A stretch of DNA of 56,386 nucleotides from a virus. The position numbers and the translations under genes are program-made. The stretch covers positions 1-56,386 of IMG/VR virus record IMGVR_UViG_3300020465_000021, one strand, 5' to 3'. Position 1 is the first letter of the stretch. Each line of letters starts with the position of its first letter. Below are positions 35,101-42,410 of this stretch, one piece after another. Below the pieces are notes generated by a model. The model was not told the DNA's origin and ran no database searches. It saw nothing but the letters and a program-made list of their open reading frames with translations.

Positions 35101-36396
35101 GTAACTCTTGAAAATATTCAACCAAATAGTGTTGCAACAACAGTAAGTGCAGAATTAGGAATTAATGAAACTGGATCAATTTCCATTGCAAATACATCCA
35201 CATTTAATAATTTTGAAGGTATTAGTACTTCTCAAGGATATGCTAAGATTAATAATGAAATTATTTACTATACTTCAATTACTTCCGATGGAGGTGGTGG
35301 TGGAACTCTAGGTATAGGTACTAGAGGTGTTGATGGTACTTTAAGAAGAACACATCCTAATGGATCTGAAATATCTACTTATGAATTAAGTGGTGTATCT
35401 CTTAAGAGAATTAATAGATCTCATACTGCAGGTTCAATATTATCTAATCCTATGGAGACTGACAAATACTACTTATCAATTGATCGGGGTGGTGTTGTTG
35501 GAAGTTTGGTAAGACAATCTGGAGATACTCAAGTAAGTTTCACTGCTGAAAATGTTGGTAGTGGTTTAAATAACTTCTCATCTGCTAACGTTCAATTTAA
35601 TACTATTGAACCTAGAATGAGTGTTATTACTCCTGGTTCTGGAACATTTATTAGATCTTCTATGAGAACGATATCAGCAACTAGTGCTGGTGGAAATGAA
35701 GTATCATTCCAAGATAATGGTTTTGAACCAGTTACTCTCAATCAATTAAATATCCTTCCAACTACAAGGATGATTGCTTCTAGAGTTAATGAGAATGAAT
35801 ATCTACCTAATTTCCCTGATAATAAATCATTTACTATGACTGTTGATTTAAGATCTGATGATCCTAATTTATCACCAGCAATTAATATTGAAAATGAGGT
35901 TCTTCTTTTAGGAAGAAGTAGATTAAATAGACCTATTTTAGATTATGTTACTGATGGTAGATCAAATGCACTTGATAATGATCCACATACATCAACTTAT
36001 ATTACTAAAAAAGTAGATCTACAAAATCCAGCATCTTCATTAAAAGTTATTGTTGGTGCTTATAGAGATGGATCTGCTGACTTTAGGGTTTTATATCAGT
36101 TGTTTAAGGCAGATTCTAGTGAAATTGAACCAGCATTTGAACTATTCCCTGGATATGATAATCTAAGAGATTTAGATGGTGATGGATATGGTGATCTTGT
36201 TGTTGATTCTTCTTTAAATAGTGGAAGACCAGACAAGATAGTACCTGGAAGTAATGATGGTGAATTTAAAGAATATCAATTTAGTATTGATGAATTAGAT
36301 GCATTCACTGGTTTTAGAATTAAGATTGTAATGAGTGGAACAAATGAAGCAAAAGCACCAAGATTCAAAGATCTAAGATGTATTGCACTTGCGTAA
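29119..36396 (+). CDS. DUF4815-containing baseplate/tail fibre protein (2,425 residues)
   Basis: The N-terminus (LNINPYYDDFKKSNNYYRVL, PGHPIQARELTTSQSILQNQ, GSHIFKEGAMVIPGG) is the DUF4815 domain of phage tail proteins. GKAYVKGYDVE lies near residue 358. A proline hinge, DPPAPPPPPPADDGDPLAQS, at about 1588-1607 precedes a C-terminal region (SFTVDETGAYLTGVDFFFGN) that cyanophage structural proteins share. GSGY repeats near 1850-1910 repeat the type seen in gp7, gp8 and gp14. It occupies the T4 gp9/gp10/gp11/gp12 position, so it may replace the wedge-fibre connectors or the fibre. Domain assignment is firm, structural role inferred. Confidence 0.88.
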   Translation: MPQKTNLNINPYYDDFKKSNNYYRVLYKPGHPIQARELTTSQSILQNQLESFGSHIFKEGAMVIPGGVMCDSQYAAVKLNPDHLGVNVSVYASFLVGKRLRGESSGVVAVVDSYSDINENEGVTNLTIWVKYVRGGIDNETSTFIDGEILITEDAFTYGNTTINAEDTVASIISENAKGVGYSVAIEKGVYFIRGTFVDVSKDRIVLDPYTNNSSYRVGLTISEEIITSKEDESLYDNAKGFSNYAAPGADRLKISTKLSKKLLTDNDDKTFVELVRVENGEIKKLKKQNEYSIIKDYFAKRTFEESGDYAVDRFLVDIEESLDNRKGNDGIFLDTQITSDGNVPTEDMVAVNVSPGKAYVKGYDVESVGTTAIDVDKPRDIQKVDTAMVPFEFGLSIRLNNVVGTPLLAVNNSSNTVDLYSGRRNSTGGTETLIGKARVYSFSVTDAPYTGAATEFDLYLYDVQTYTEITLNQAVSAGDVPISTRVRGVSSGATGFVAGPLGATVKLTETSGTFLQGERLIFNEEENSSNSNGVNRTVQSVTTWGINDVKSVFQDSTALGLDNDFIADLALQPRILPGFSVTDEINVTTAATENTTCAGRNWAAKVKVGTLISYQRANQSDPTLNRISAIKSDGSNITLEDTPSDVPGLYDNDSDNAYTGTFRIMTPIVRNNGGLYAKLDERAISSVDFSSSSLAVETQINDLTTDSDGALTFGVGNIASANAGITTSFFETFDSERYSIHYNAGAIDPLTSDKFTLTNNGKTVNFTGLTASQTNNVTVNATVLKQGITSKQKDYLRSEKRNITLSKSAASTATTGLTQNKFYGLRVEDREISLNVPDVAKVIGVYESLNTSAPILDKISIPSGFTLTSNALLGEEIIGTESGTVVQITNIPDDTSVEFAYLNSNKFEVGEVIKFRESDITTTIVTITNGSYQNVTNEFTLDRGHRETHHDYSRIVRTSTSYVPTYQLLVVYDKYRVPANDNGDVFTVNSYPQERYSEIPQLPDGTRLSDVLDFRPRVSDFSVTNKSPFAFGSRDFGVTGNNPSLIVKPNESSIIGFDHYLPRMDRLVLTKSGKFTVIKGESSLNPKFPVNVEDAMDIATIEYPAYLFDVRNARVVHIDNRRYTMRDIGKIEDRVENLETITSLTMLELDTKSLQVKDADGFDRFKSGFFVDDYRDDQRFEQNSNASVDPRTNELITPIDFETIKPELALDPAVDVSTADFSADLNLLDPNVKKTGDILTLNYTEKEWIKQPLASIVENVNPFSMVEYNGNVKLSPASDNWVRTVYVDGGVRNVTAGVSGNSVTWAGQGGSQQSAGWTTSGTGTGSGESWQPDENTVYVGGAGSRTLDTFIETILTGSAADTHIRSRNVTFNAHGLAPYTKYHSFFDGQSGLDIIPKLVQISMNSGAFTAGETVHGYIGAELLFVARLCSPSHKEGPLTAPTTTMGNNPYDRGIILSLAYSASATVLNIDLNGLHEEARGEFYGYITKGMTILGTTSNAEATVSDINLITDNWGDLAGSFFIRCPLMNPAPPKRFTVGTKTFKLTSSDTNAEPLPGSLLIQACETTYKTSGIVETYKQTTVVVKDPPAPPPPPPADDGDPLAQSFTVDETGAYLTGVDFFFGNKDPQEKIACELRTMELGTPTNIMVQDFARVDLHPTEVNTSADGTVPTRFQFPSPIYLEPEKEYALVLRAPTTLLYEAWIAQMGDKTVGTSDLPDDENVMVTKQYLGGSLFKSQNGTIWTASQFQDLKFTLHKAEFVSNGTATFYNPNLNLSEVGHTGLIYNPIKVFPRKLKVTIDTPITNGTLQSTLDVPGVKISDGTANTDAFGYLERVGGAANQAALAVTNAGTGYGANATHSNVPLYTITGDGSGATATVVVASDVVSSVTIGLNQGGSGYSVGDVVGVTTADIGQGSGGQFTISAILNYDTVYLTDCQGETFDTSGSADFYVDGTVFNSGNDHHINACTQTGGVLHTGNIVEIIKPNHAMHGANNLVTLENIQPNSVATTVSAELGINETGSISIANTSTFNNFEGISTSQGYAKINNEIIYYTSITSDGGGGGTLGIGTRGVDGTLRRTHPNGSEISTYELSGVSLKRINRSHTAGSILSNPMETDKYYLSIDRGGVVGSLVRQSGDTQVSFTAENVGSGLNNFSSANVQFNTIEPRMSVITPGSGTFIRSSMRTISATSAGGNEVSFQDNGFEPVTLNQLNILPTTRMIASRVNENEYLPNFPDNKSFTMTVDLRSDDPNLSPAINIENEVLLLGRSRLNRPILDYVTDGRSNALDNDPHTSTYITKKVDLQNPASSLKVIVGAYRDGSADFRVLYQLFKADSSEIEPAFELFPGYDNLRDLDGDGYGDLVVDSSLNSGRPDKIVPGSNDGEFKEYQFSIDELDAFTGFRIKIVMSGTNEAKAPRFKDLRCIALA

Positions 36397-36397
36397 T

Positions 36398-36592
36398 ATG
36401 TTAAGAGTTGATGGGCATAAGAATCTCTATAGAGACGATTCTTCTGGTGCTATAGTTAATACAGATACAGTCTCATATAAACAATATATGAGATTGAAAG
36501 AAAAGAAAAAAAATGAAAAACAAGAGATTGATCGTCTAAGAAGTGAATTAGATGAGATTAAATCCTTATTGAAAGAACTACAGCATAAATAA
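36398..36592 (+). CDS. Small coiled-coil protein conserved in cyanophages
   Basis: The ATG at 36398, one base after the upstream stop, is used instead of the in-frame ATG at 36383. The 64-residue protein starts MLRVDGHKNLYRDDSSGAIV and ends in a Lys/Glu/Leu helix (LKEKKKNEKQEIDRLRSELD then EIKSLLKELQHK) with heptad spacing, a parallel coiled coil. Similar sequences sit downstream of the long tail protein in cyanophages, from memory. It may trimerise a fibre part; this is inference. Its stop overlaps a CATAAATA octamer. Confidence 0.75.
   Translation: MLRVDGHKNLYRDDSSGAIVNTDTVSYKQYMRLKEKKKNEKQEIDRLRSELDEIKSLLKELQHK
36584..36591 (+). promoter_or_regulatory. Late promoter-like octamer (CATAAATA)
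   Basis: CATAAATA overlaps the end of the coiled-coil gene and lies 20 bases before the ATG at 36612. One mismatch to the T4 late consensus, at the first base. Confidence 0.6.
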
Positions 36593-36611
36593 TTAAAAAT
36601 ATAATTAACTG

Positions 36612-36950
36612 ATGGCAGTATACGTAACTAATCTTGTTGTAAATGCTGGTGCTGATTTCAGTCAGAGTTTTACTCTAGAAGATGCTAATAGCAATTCAGC
36701 AAAGAATTTAACTGGGCATAAGGTTTCTGCACAAATGAGGAAACATGCTGCAAGTTCAACTAAAACCGATTTTACAACTGCGGTAGTAAATGTTTCTACA
36801 GGAGAGATTAAAGTAGGTCTTACTACAGCTCAGACTGCAGGATTAAAACCTGGTAGATATGTATATGACGTAATGCTTACTGATAATACCGATTCTATGA
36901 GTAGAGTCGTTGAAGGTATGGTATTAGTTAGAGAGGGAGTCACTCGATGA
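36612..36950 (+). CDS. Virion structural protein, immunoglobulin-like beta domain
   Basis: A 112-residue protein whose sequence (GADFSQSFTLEDANSNSAKN, LTGHKVSAQMRKHAASSTKT, GEIKVGLTTAQTAGLKPGRY, VYDVMLTD, RVVEGMVLVREGVTR) matches small cyanophage structural proteins that resemble the N-terminal beta domain of BppU-like baseplate proteins. All predicted strands are separated by glycine turns. It overlaps the next gene by 4 bases. Role in the tail fibre or baseplate region is inferred from neighbours. Confidence 0.8.
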   Translation: MAVYVTNLVVNAGADFSQSFTLEDANSNSAKNLTGHKVSAQMRKHAASSTKTDFTTAVVNVSTGEIKVGLTTAQTAGLKPGRYVYDVMLTDNTDSMSRVVEGMVLVREGVTR

Positions 36951-37210
36951 GTGTTAAAGTAACAACAAAGGCAGCAAGTACTGTTCAGGTTCGTATAGGA
37001 CAACAAAATGCTGTTAAAGTAGTATCTTCAAGTTTATCATCTTCTGGTAATCTTGCTAATATTAATGATATAGATGCTTCAAATAGAGAAAATTTAAGTA
37101 TGTTGATGTATAATAATACAACAGGTAAGTATGAACATGTATCACCTTTTCATGTAGTAGATATGTCAGATAGCGTCCAAGATAGTGCTATGGATGCTGG
37201 AACTTTTTGA
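36947..37210 (+). CDS. Small virion-region hypothetical protein
   Basis: An 87-residue protein, mainly Ser/Thr/Ala-rich (MSVKVTTKAASTVQVRIGQQ) with a later INDIDASNRENLSMLMYNNT segment. The NLSMLMYNNTTGKYEHVSPF part resembles the LvYN..tgkw.f...f strand motif present in T4-like tail proteins. The ATGA overlap with the previous gene shows that they are co-translated. It is likely a fibre or baseplate accessory, but no family name is certain. Confidence 0.7.
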   Translation: MSVKVTTKAASTVQVRIGQQNAVKVVSSSLSSSGNLANINDIDASNRENLSMLMYNNTTGKYEHVSPFHVVDMSDSVQDSAMDAGTF

Positions 37211-37225
37211 TTAAGATCTTTATCG

Positions 37226-37233
37226 AATAAATA
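37226..37233 (+). promoter_or_regulatory. Late promoter-like octamer (AATAAATA)
   Basis: AATAAATA is 25 bases before the ATG at 37259 in the 48-base gap between genes; it differs from TATAAATA at the first base. Confidence 0.6.
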
Positions 37234-37258
37234 TAATTAAAAGTAAAGAAATTACAAC

Positions 37259-39091
37259 ATGGCTTCTCCTGTAATTCAGTTTAAGAGAGGTGCTTTCGCT
37301 AGTTTGCCAGCGTTAAAGGCAGGGGAACCCGCTTTTACCAATGACAAATATGATTTATATATTGGATTAGATAATAACTCTTCAAACAACAAATTTTTCG
37401 GTTCCCATCGATATTGGTTGAAAGAAACCACCACTGCTGGTTCAGGATTGAACTTAGTTGAGGGAACAAACAATGGTACTCATTCTATAACAGTACAATC
37501 ACCTGCATCATTAGCAGCAGATTATTCCATTACATTTCCTAATGCACAGGGAGCAAACACAACGATACTTCAGAACAATGGGTCTGGTGTATTAAGTTGG
37601 ACTGCTTCACCTACCTTTACTGGTGCCCTGACAATATCAGATACCACTGATTCTACTGATAAGGATACTGGTGCTATCATTTGTGAAGGTGGTGTTGGTA
37701 TAGAAAAGAGTGTTCATGTTGGAGCAGCACTTTCTGTAACTGATAGATTGTTTGTCGGAGGGCAATCTGAGTTTATTGGTGTTGCTACGTTCCGTGGTGG
37801 TACAGTTAGACTTGGTGATTCTGCTTCAGATGATATTTACGTTGGTGGTGAATTTAAATCTAATCTCGTTCCAGATGATGATGATACTTATGATCTAGGT
37901 ACAAGCACACAGGAATGGAGAAATCTTTATATTGATGGTGTAGCACATCTTGATCAAATTAGTGGTGTTACTCATATAACCCATCCACATTCTGCAACTG
38001 CAACAACAATCACCGTTACTGTTGCAACTAAAACAGCAGCACACAGATATAATGGTTCTGGTTCTGGTAGTGGTTATTTCTTAGATGATGTTGAATCACC
38101 ATTTATAAAATTAGTACCTGGACAAACATATAAATTTGATCAAGCAGCTGGTTCTAATAGTGGGCATCCTTTAAGATTCTATCTTGATTCTGGTAAGACT
38201 CATGCATATACCACTAACGTAACAACAAATGGTACTCCAGGTAGTGCTGGTGCATATACTCAAATTGTTGTAACTGACACAACACCTGATGTGTTGCACT
38301 ATCAATGTAGTGCCCACGGCCTAATGGGTAATTCAGTAACTACTGATTCTAATGCCATTGATACACCACATGATGCTGCCTTCAAAGGAAGTGTTGATTT
38401 GGGTGATGCAACCTCAGATACAATTACTGCTACTGGTAGATTTGATAGTGATTTAGTTCCTTCTACAGATGGTGCCAGAGATTTAGGTGCTTCTGGATTA
38501 GAATGGAAAGATTTATATGTTGATGGTACAGCAAATATTGATGCTTTAGTTGCTGATACTGCTAAAATTTCAGACTTGACAGATAATCATGTTGTTGTTG
38601 CTGGATCTGCTGGTGAATTGGAAGGTAGTGGTGATCTAACCTTTGATGGTTCAACACTTGCCGTTACTGGTGCTCTTACAGTTTCAACTAACGCAACCAT
38701 AACTGGTAATTTGACTGTTCTGGGAACACAATCAATATTAAATACAGAAACGTTAAAGGTTGAAGACAGTCTTATTGAAGTTGGACTTGTTAATAGTGGT
38801 GGTTCACTTGTACCACCAAGTTCAGATGCCAACATTGACGTTGGTTTAATAATGCACTATTACAGTGGTTCTGCTAAGAAAGCTGCTGTATATTGGGATG
38901 ATTCTGTTTCTAGAGTCGTTGTTGGTTCAGATGTTTCTGAATCTACTAGCGTTATGACTGCTGCTGCATATGCTGCATTAGAAGTAGGTTCATTATGGGT
39001 TAAGGATTCTGTTGGACAATCAGAAACTATTGGAGTTAGTGGAGGGCAAAGAATTCTTCATAATATAACCGTAGATGGTGGTTCGTTCTAA
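37259..39091 (+). CDS. Tail fibre-like structural protein with a cupredoxin-type copper motif
   Basis: A 610-residue protein. Residues 1-80 (FKRGAFASLPALKAGEPAFT then NDKYDLYIGLD) and 181-225 (DDDDTYDLGTSTQEWRNLYI DG) are the GEPAFT.D.. and DLG....EWRNLYIDG motifs of cyanophage fibres, the latter repeated at about residue 403 (DLGASGLEWKDLYVDG). Between them, residues 260-370 look like a cupredoxin: His303 in SGHPLRF and Cys350-x2-His353-x2-Met356 in HYQCSAHGLMG, a full type-1 copper ligand set with an amicyanin-length loop. The later region repeats ITGNLTVLGTQ-type strands. The copper site is visible as a motif; metal binding is inference. Confidence 0.85.
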   Translation: MASPVIQFKRGAFASLPALKAGEPAFTNDKYDLYIGLDNNSSNNKFFGSHRYWLKETTTAGSGLNLVEGTNNGTHSITVQSPASLAADYSITFPNAQGANTTILQNNGSGVLSWTASPTFTGALTISDTTDSTDKDTGAIICEGGVGIEKSVHVGAALSVTDRLFVGGQSEFIGVATFRGGTVRLGDSASDDIYVGGEFKSNLVPDDDDTYDLGTSTQEWRNLYIDGVAHLDQISGVTHITHPHSATATTITVTVATKTAAHRYNGSGSGSGYFLDDVESPFIKLVPGQTYKFDQAAGSNSGHPLRFYLDSGKTHAYTTNVTTNGTPGSAGAYTQIVVTDTTPDVLHYQCSAHGLMGNSVTTDSNAIDTPHDAAFKGSVDLGDATSDTITATGRFDSDLVPSTDGARDLGASGLEWKDLYVDGTANIDALVADTAKISDLTDNHVVVAGSAGELEGSGDLTFDGSTLAVTGALTVSTNATITGNLTVLGTQSILNTETLKVEDSLIEVGLVNSGGSLVPPSSDANIDVGLIMHYYSGSAKKAAVYWDDSVSRVVVGSDVSESTSVMTAAAYAALEVGSLWVKDSVGQSETIGVSGGQRILHNITVDGGSF

Positions 39092-39107
39092 CAACTAAAT
39101 AATAACT

Positions 39108-39115
39108 TATAAATA
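39108..39115 (+). promoter_or_regulatory. Late promoter octamer (TATAAATA)
   Basis: An exact TATAAATA lies one base before a terminator hairpin. A start about 6 bases downstream would be inside the hairpin, so only transcripts from upstream would form it. It would drive the gene at 39153 and the neck operon. Confidence 0.75.
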
Positions 39116-39116
39116 T

Positions 39117-39142
39117 AGGTGGGATAACTCCCACCTTTTTTT
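39117..39142 (+). terminator. Intrinsic terminator
   Basis: AGGTGGGA-TAAC-TCCCACCT (8 base pairs, 4-base loop) followed by a T-run. It lies 25 bases after the fibre gene stop and 10 bases before the gene at 39153. Confidence 0.85.
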
Positions 39143-39152
39143 ATATCTAACT

Positions 39153-39368
39153 ATGAATGAACAAGATTATAAGAATTTGATTATAGCATATCAAAACAAA
39201 TCTTACGATTTATTTTCTCAAGTTGTTGCCCTAGAAGCAAAATTAACTACTTCAAATCAATTAGTGGAGGCATTAACTGCTAAAGTTAACGAATTGAAAT
39301 CTGACTTAGAGAAAAAACCAAAAACACGAAAGAGTAGTACAAAACAAGCTGAGATTGGGGAATTCTAA
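39153..39368 (+). CDS. Small coiled-coil protein upstream of gene 13
   Basis: A 71-residue protein with a helical, probably coiled-coil middle (FSQVVALEAKLTTSNQLVEA then LTAKVNELKSDLEKK) and a basic tail (PKTRKSSTKQAEIGEF). Similar small proteins lie next to the neck genes of cyanophages. The last base of its stop is the A of gene 13's ATG. It may be a minor neck or assembly factor; this is only inferred from position. Confidence 0.72.
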   Translation: MNEQDYKNLIIAYQNKSYDLFSQVVALEAKLTTSNQLVEALTAKVNELKSDLEKKPKTRKSSTKQAEIGEF

Positions 39369-40213
39369 TGGCGAAACCAGCAACTAGACAACAACTTATT
39401 GATTATAGTCTAAGAAAGTTGGGTGCTCCTGTACTGGAGATAAATGTTGATGATGATCAAATAGATGATGCTGTTGATGATGCATTTCAATTTTTTAATG
39501 AAAGGCATTTTGATGGTGTTGAAAGAATGTATCTTAAGTATAAAATAACTGATGAAGATATTAATAGAGGAAAGGCACAAGGTACAACTGGTGTTGGAAT
39601 AGTAACTACAAGCGTAACATCAACAAATATTGCTGGTTATGGAACTACAACTAGTAATTGGTACGAAACATCTAATTTTATTCAAGTTCCTGATTCTGTA
39701 ATTGGAGTAGAAAAAATATTTAGATTTGATAGTAGTACCATATCGGGTGGTATGTTTAGTATTAAATATCAGTTATTCTTGAATGATCTATACAACTTTA
39801 ATTCTGTTGATTTATTACAATATGCAATGACAAAATCTTATTTGGAAGATATAGATTTTTTACTTACGACAGATAAGCAAATAAGATTTAATAAAAGACA
39901 AGATAGATTATATCTAGATATTGATTGGGGTGCTCAACAGAAAGATGATTTTATAATTCTTGATTGTTATAGAGTCTTAGATCCAACAAACTTTACTGGT
40001 GTTTATAATGATAGTTTTCTTAAACGATATTTGACTTCATTAATAAAAAGACAATGGGGTCAAAATTTACTTAAGTTCAAAGGAACTAAACTTCCTGGTG
40101 GAATTGAACTTAATGGTAGAGAAATATATGACGATGCTGAAAGAGAATTAGAAGATCTTAGATCTAAGATGACCACCGAATACGAACTTCCACCTTACGA
40201 CTTTATTGGATAA
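39368..40213 (+). CDS. 13: Neck protein gp13
   Basis: A 281-residue protein (T4: 309). Recognised from TRQQLIDYSLRKLGAPVLEI, NVDDDQIDDAVDDAFQFFNE and RHFDGVERMYLKYKITDEDI at residues 5-65, and DIDFLLTTDKQIRFNKRQDR followed by LYLDIDW near 160-185, the typical gp13 head-completion/neck pattern. In T4, gp13 and gp14 close the filled head before the tail joins. It overlaps gene 14 by one base and follows the coiled-coil gene by one base. Confidence 0.95.
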   Translation: MAKPATRQQLIDYSLRKLGAPVLEINVDDDQIDDAVDDAFQFFNERHFDGVERMYLKYKITDEDINRGKAQGTTGVGIVTTSVTSTNIAGYGTTTSNWYETSNFIQVPDSVIGVEKIFRFDSSTISGGMFSIKYQLFLNDLYNFNSVDLLQYAMTKSYLEDIDFLLTTDKQIRFNKRQDRLYLDIDWGAQQKDDFIILDCYRVLDPTNFTGVYNDSFLKRYLTSLIKRQWGQNLLKFKGTKLPGGIELNGREIYDDAERELEDLRSKMTTEYELPPYDFIG

Positions 40214-41607
40214 TGGCACTTAATCCATTTTTTTTACAAGGTTCTGCTTCAGAACAAAGATTAGTACAGGAACTCATTAATGAGCAACTGAAAATTTATG
40301 GTGTGGAAGTAACATACATTCCAAGAAAAATTGTAAATAGAAGCACTATAATTGAAGAGGTAACTACATCAAAATTTGATGACAATTACTTATTGGAAGC
40401 ATATGTAGAGAACTTTGATGGATATTCTGGACAAGGAGATCTAATGACAAAGTTTGGTGTTAATATTAAAGATGAATTAACATTAACTATATCAAAAGAA
40501 AGATTTGAAGATTTTATTGTTCCTTTTTTAGAAGGTGAAAGTGATTATGAAATCATACTTGCTACCAGACCTAGAGAAGGTGATTTAGTTTATTTCCCAT
40601 TAGGTCAAAGATTATTTGAGGTTAAGTTTGTAGAGCATGAACAACCTTTCTATCAATTAGGAAAAAATTATGTTTATCAACTTCAATGTGAATTATATGA
40701 ATATGAAGGTGATGAAATTATTGATACTTCTATAGAATCAATTGATACTCTAATTGAAGATAAAGGTCCAATTACAGATCTTAAGTTAATTTCTACTGCT
40801 GATCAAGCAAGAGCAACAACAACTATAGGAACAGGAGGTATTCAAAGAATATTCTTAAATAATGATGGTTATGGATTTACTAGTATTCCTACAATATCAT
40901 TTACCGCAGCACCAGGTAGTGGGACTGACGCAACTGCTATTGGTATTTTGACAACTAGAAATAATATAACATCTATTAAAGAAATTTTAATAACAAATGC
41001 AGGTAGTGGATATACACAAGAACCAGTAATAACAATTACTGGTGGTGGAGGAGCAGGAGCAGCTGCTACGTGTTCCTTAGTTCCATCTGGTAAGAAGGGT
41101 ATTCAAACTATTGTTATGACTAATTTTGGTCTTGGATATTTAACTGCACCGAGTGCAACTGTTACATTACCATCACTTACTCCAAATCATCCTGCATCGG
41201 TTACTCCAGTTATTAGAACTACTTCTGGTATTAGTACAGTACCATATATTGGAATAAATTCTGCTGGTGCAGGATTCTTCTCACCACCAGTATTAACTGT
41301 TGGTACTGGATCCACTACTGGAATTGGAACATTCTGGTTTAATGAAGAAATTATTGGTGGTACATCTAATGTTGTTGCTAGAGTCAAGAATTGGGATCAA
41401 GATACCAATGTATTACAAGTTGGTATTCAAACTGGTCAATTCTATCCAGGAGAACAAATTACTGGTCAGAAATCTGGTGCTGTATATAATATACAGGTTA
41501 GTGCAGCGAACACTACTACCGATAAATATAAAGAGAATGAAAACTTTGAGTTGGAAGCAGATCAAATTTTGGACTTCGCAGAATCTAATCCATTTGGTAC
41601 ATACTGA
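40213..41607 (+). CDS. 14: Neck protein gp14
   Basis: A 464-residue protein, longer than T4 gp14 (256). The N-terminal 180 residues show the neck pattern (ASEQRLVQELINEQLKIYGV, EVTYIPRKIV, DELTLTISKERFEDF, PREGDLVYFPLG, LFEVKFVEHEQPFYQLGKNY, VYQLQCELYEYEGDEI). Residues about 190-440 are an insertion of at least four GSGY-type beta repeats (for example NAGSGYTQEPVITITGGGGA), before a short acidic end. gp14 works with gp13 at the head-tail junction. The inserted repeats are the same type as in the baseplate genes. Confidence 0.95.
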   Translation: MALNPFFLQGSASEQRLVQELINEQLKIYGVEVTYIPRKIVNRSTIIEEVTTSKFDDNYLLEAYVENFDGYSGQGDLMTKFGVNIKDELTLTISKERFEDFIVPFLEGESDYEIILATRPREGDLVYFPLGQRLFEVKFVEHEQPFYQLGKNYVYQLQCELYEYEGDEIIDTSIESIDTLIEDKGPITDLKLISTADQARATTTIGTGGIQRIFLNNDGYGFTSIPTISFTAAPGSGTDATAIGILTTRNNITSIKEILITNAGSGYTQEPVITITGGGGAGAAATCSLVPSGKKGIQTIVMTNFGLGYLTAPSATVTLPSLTPNHPASVTPVIRTTSGISTVPYIGINSAGAGFFSPPVLTVGTGSTTGIGTFWFNEEIIGGTSNVVARVKNWDQDTNVLQVGIQTGQFYPGEQITGQKSGAVYNIQVSAANTTTDKYKENENFELEADQILDFAESNPFGTY

Positions 41608-42410
41608 TGTTAGGAACTTATTACTATCACGAAATTATTAGAAAAACTATTATAGGTTTTGGAACCCTTTTTAATAGTATTCGCATTAGACATAAAGATT
41701 CTAATGGAACTACTTTCAGTGAAATGAAGGTTCCATTAGCATATGGTCCTACACAAAAATTCTTAGCAAGGTTAGAACAGCAACCAGATCTTAGTAAACC
41801 AGTTGCTATAACATTGCCAAGAATGTCATTTGAAATGACAGATATTTCATATGATGCAACTAGAAAGTCTGGTATTACTCAAACATTTAAAGCAGTTGAT
41901 AATAGAGATGATAATATGAAAAAGGTTTATATGCCTGTTCCATATAATCTTGGTTTTGAACTTAGTATTATGTGTAAGTTAAATGATGATGCTTTACAAA
42001 TTGTTGAGCAAATACTTCCATATTTTCAACCAGCATTTAATTTAACTGTAGATTTGGTAGAAGCAATAGGAGAAAAAAGAGATATACCAATTCAATTAAA
42101 TAGTGTTTCTTTTCAGGATGATTATGAAGGAGATTATGCAACTAGAAGAGCATTAATATATACATTACAATTCTCAGCAAAAACATATCTTTTTGGACCT
42201 GTTGCAGAATCTTCAGAAGGACTTATCAAAAAAGTTATTGTTGATACTGCTATGGATACTAATACTGTAACTGCTAAGAGAGAAATGAGATATACTGTAG
42301 AACCAGATCCAATTACTGCTCAACCAGGAGATGACTTTGGATTTAGTGAGACAACATCATTCTTTGGTGATGCTCAAGATTACAGTCCTACAAGACAAAC
42401 TGATATCTAA
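41607..42410 (+). CDS. 15: Tail sheath stabiliser and completion protein gp15
   Basis: A 267-residue protein (T4: 272). It starts MLGTYYYHEIIRKTIIGFGT, with the conserved LFNSIRI and KVPLAYGPTQKFLARLEQQP segments, then LPRMSFEMTDISYDATRKSG near residue 70. This is the typical gp15 that caps the tube and sheath and joins the neck. Overlaps of one base join it to genes 14 and 16, suggesting coupled translation. Confidence 0.97.
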   Translation: MLGTYYYHEIIRKTIIGFGTLFNSIRIRHKDSNGTTFSEMKVPLAYGPTQKFLARLEQQPDLSKPVAITLPRMSFEMTDISYDATRKSGITQTFKAVDNRDDNMKKVYMPVPYNLGFELSIMCKLNDDALQIVEQILPYFQPAFNLTVDLVEAIGEKRDIPIQLNSVSFQDDYEGDYATRRALIYTLQFSAKTYLFGPVAESSEGLIKKVIVDTAMDTNTVTAKREMRYTVEPDPITAQPGDDFGFSETTSFFGDAQDYSPTRQTDI

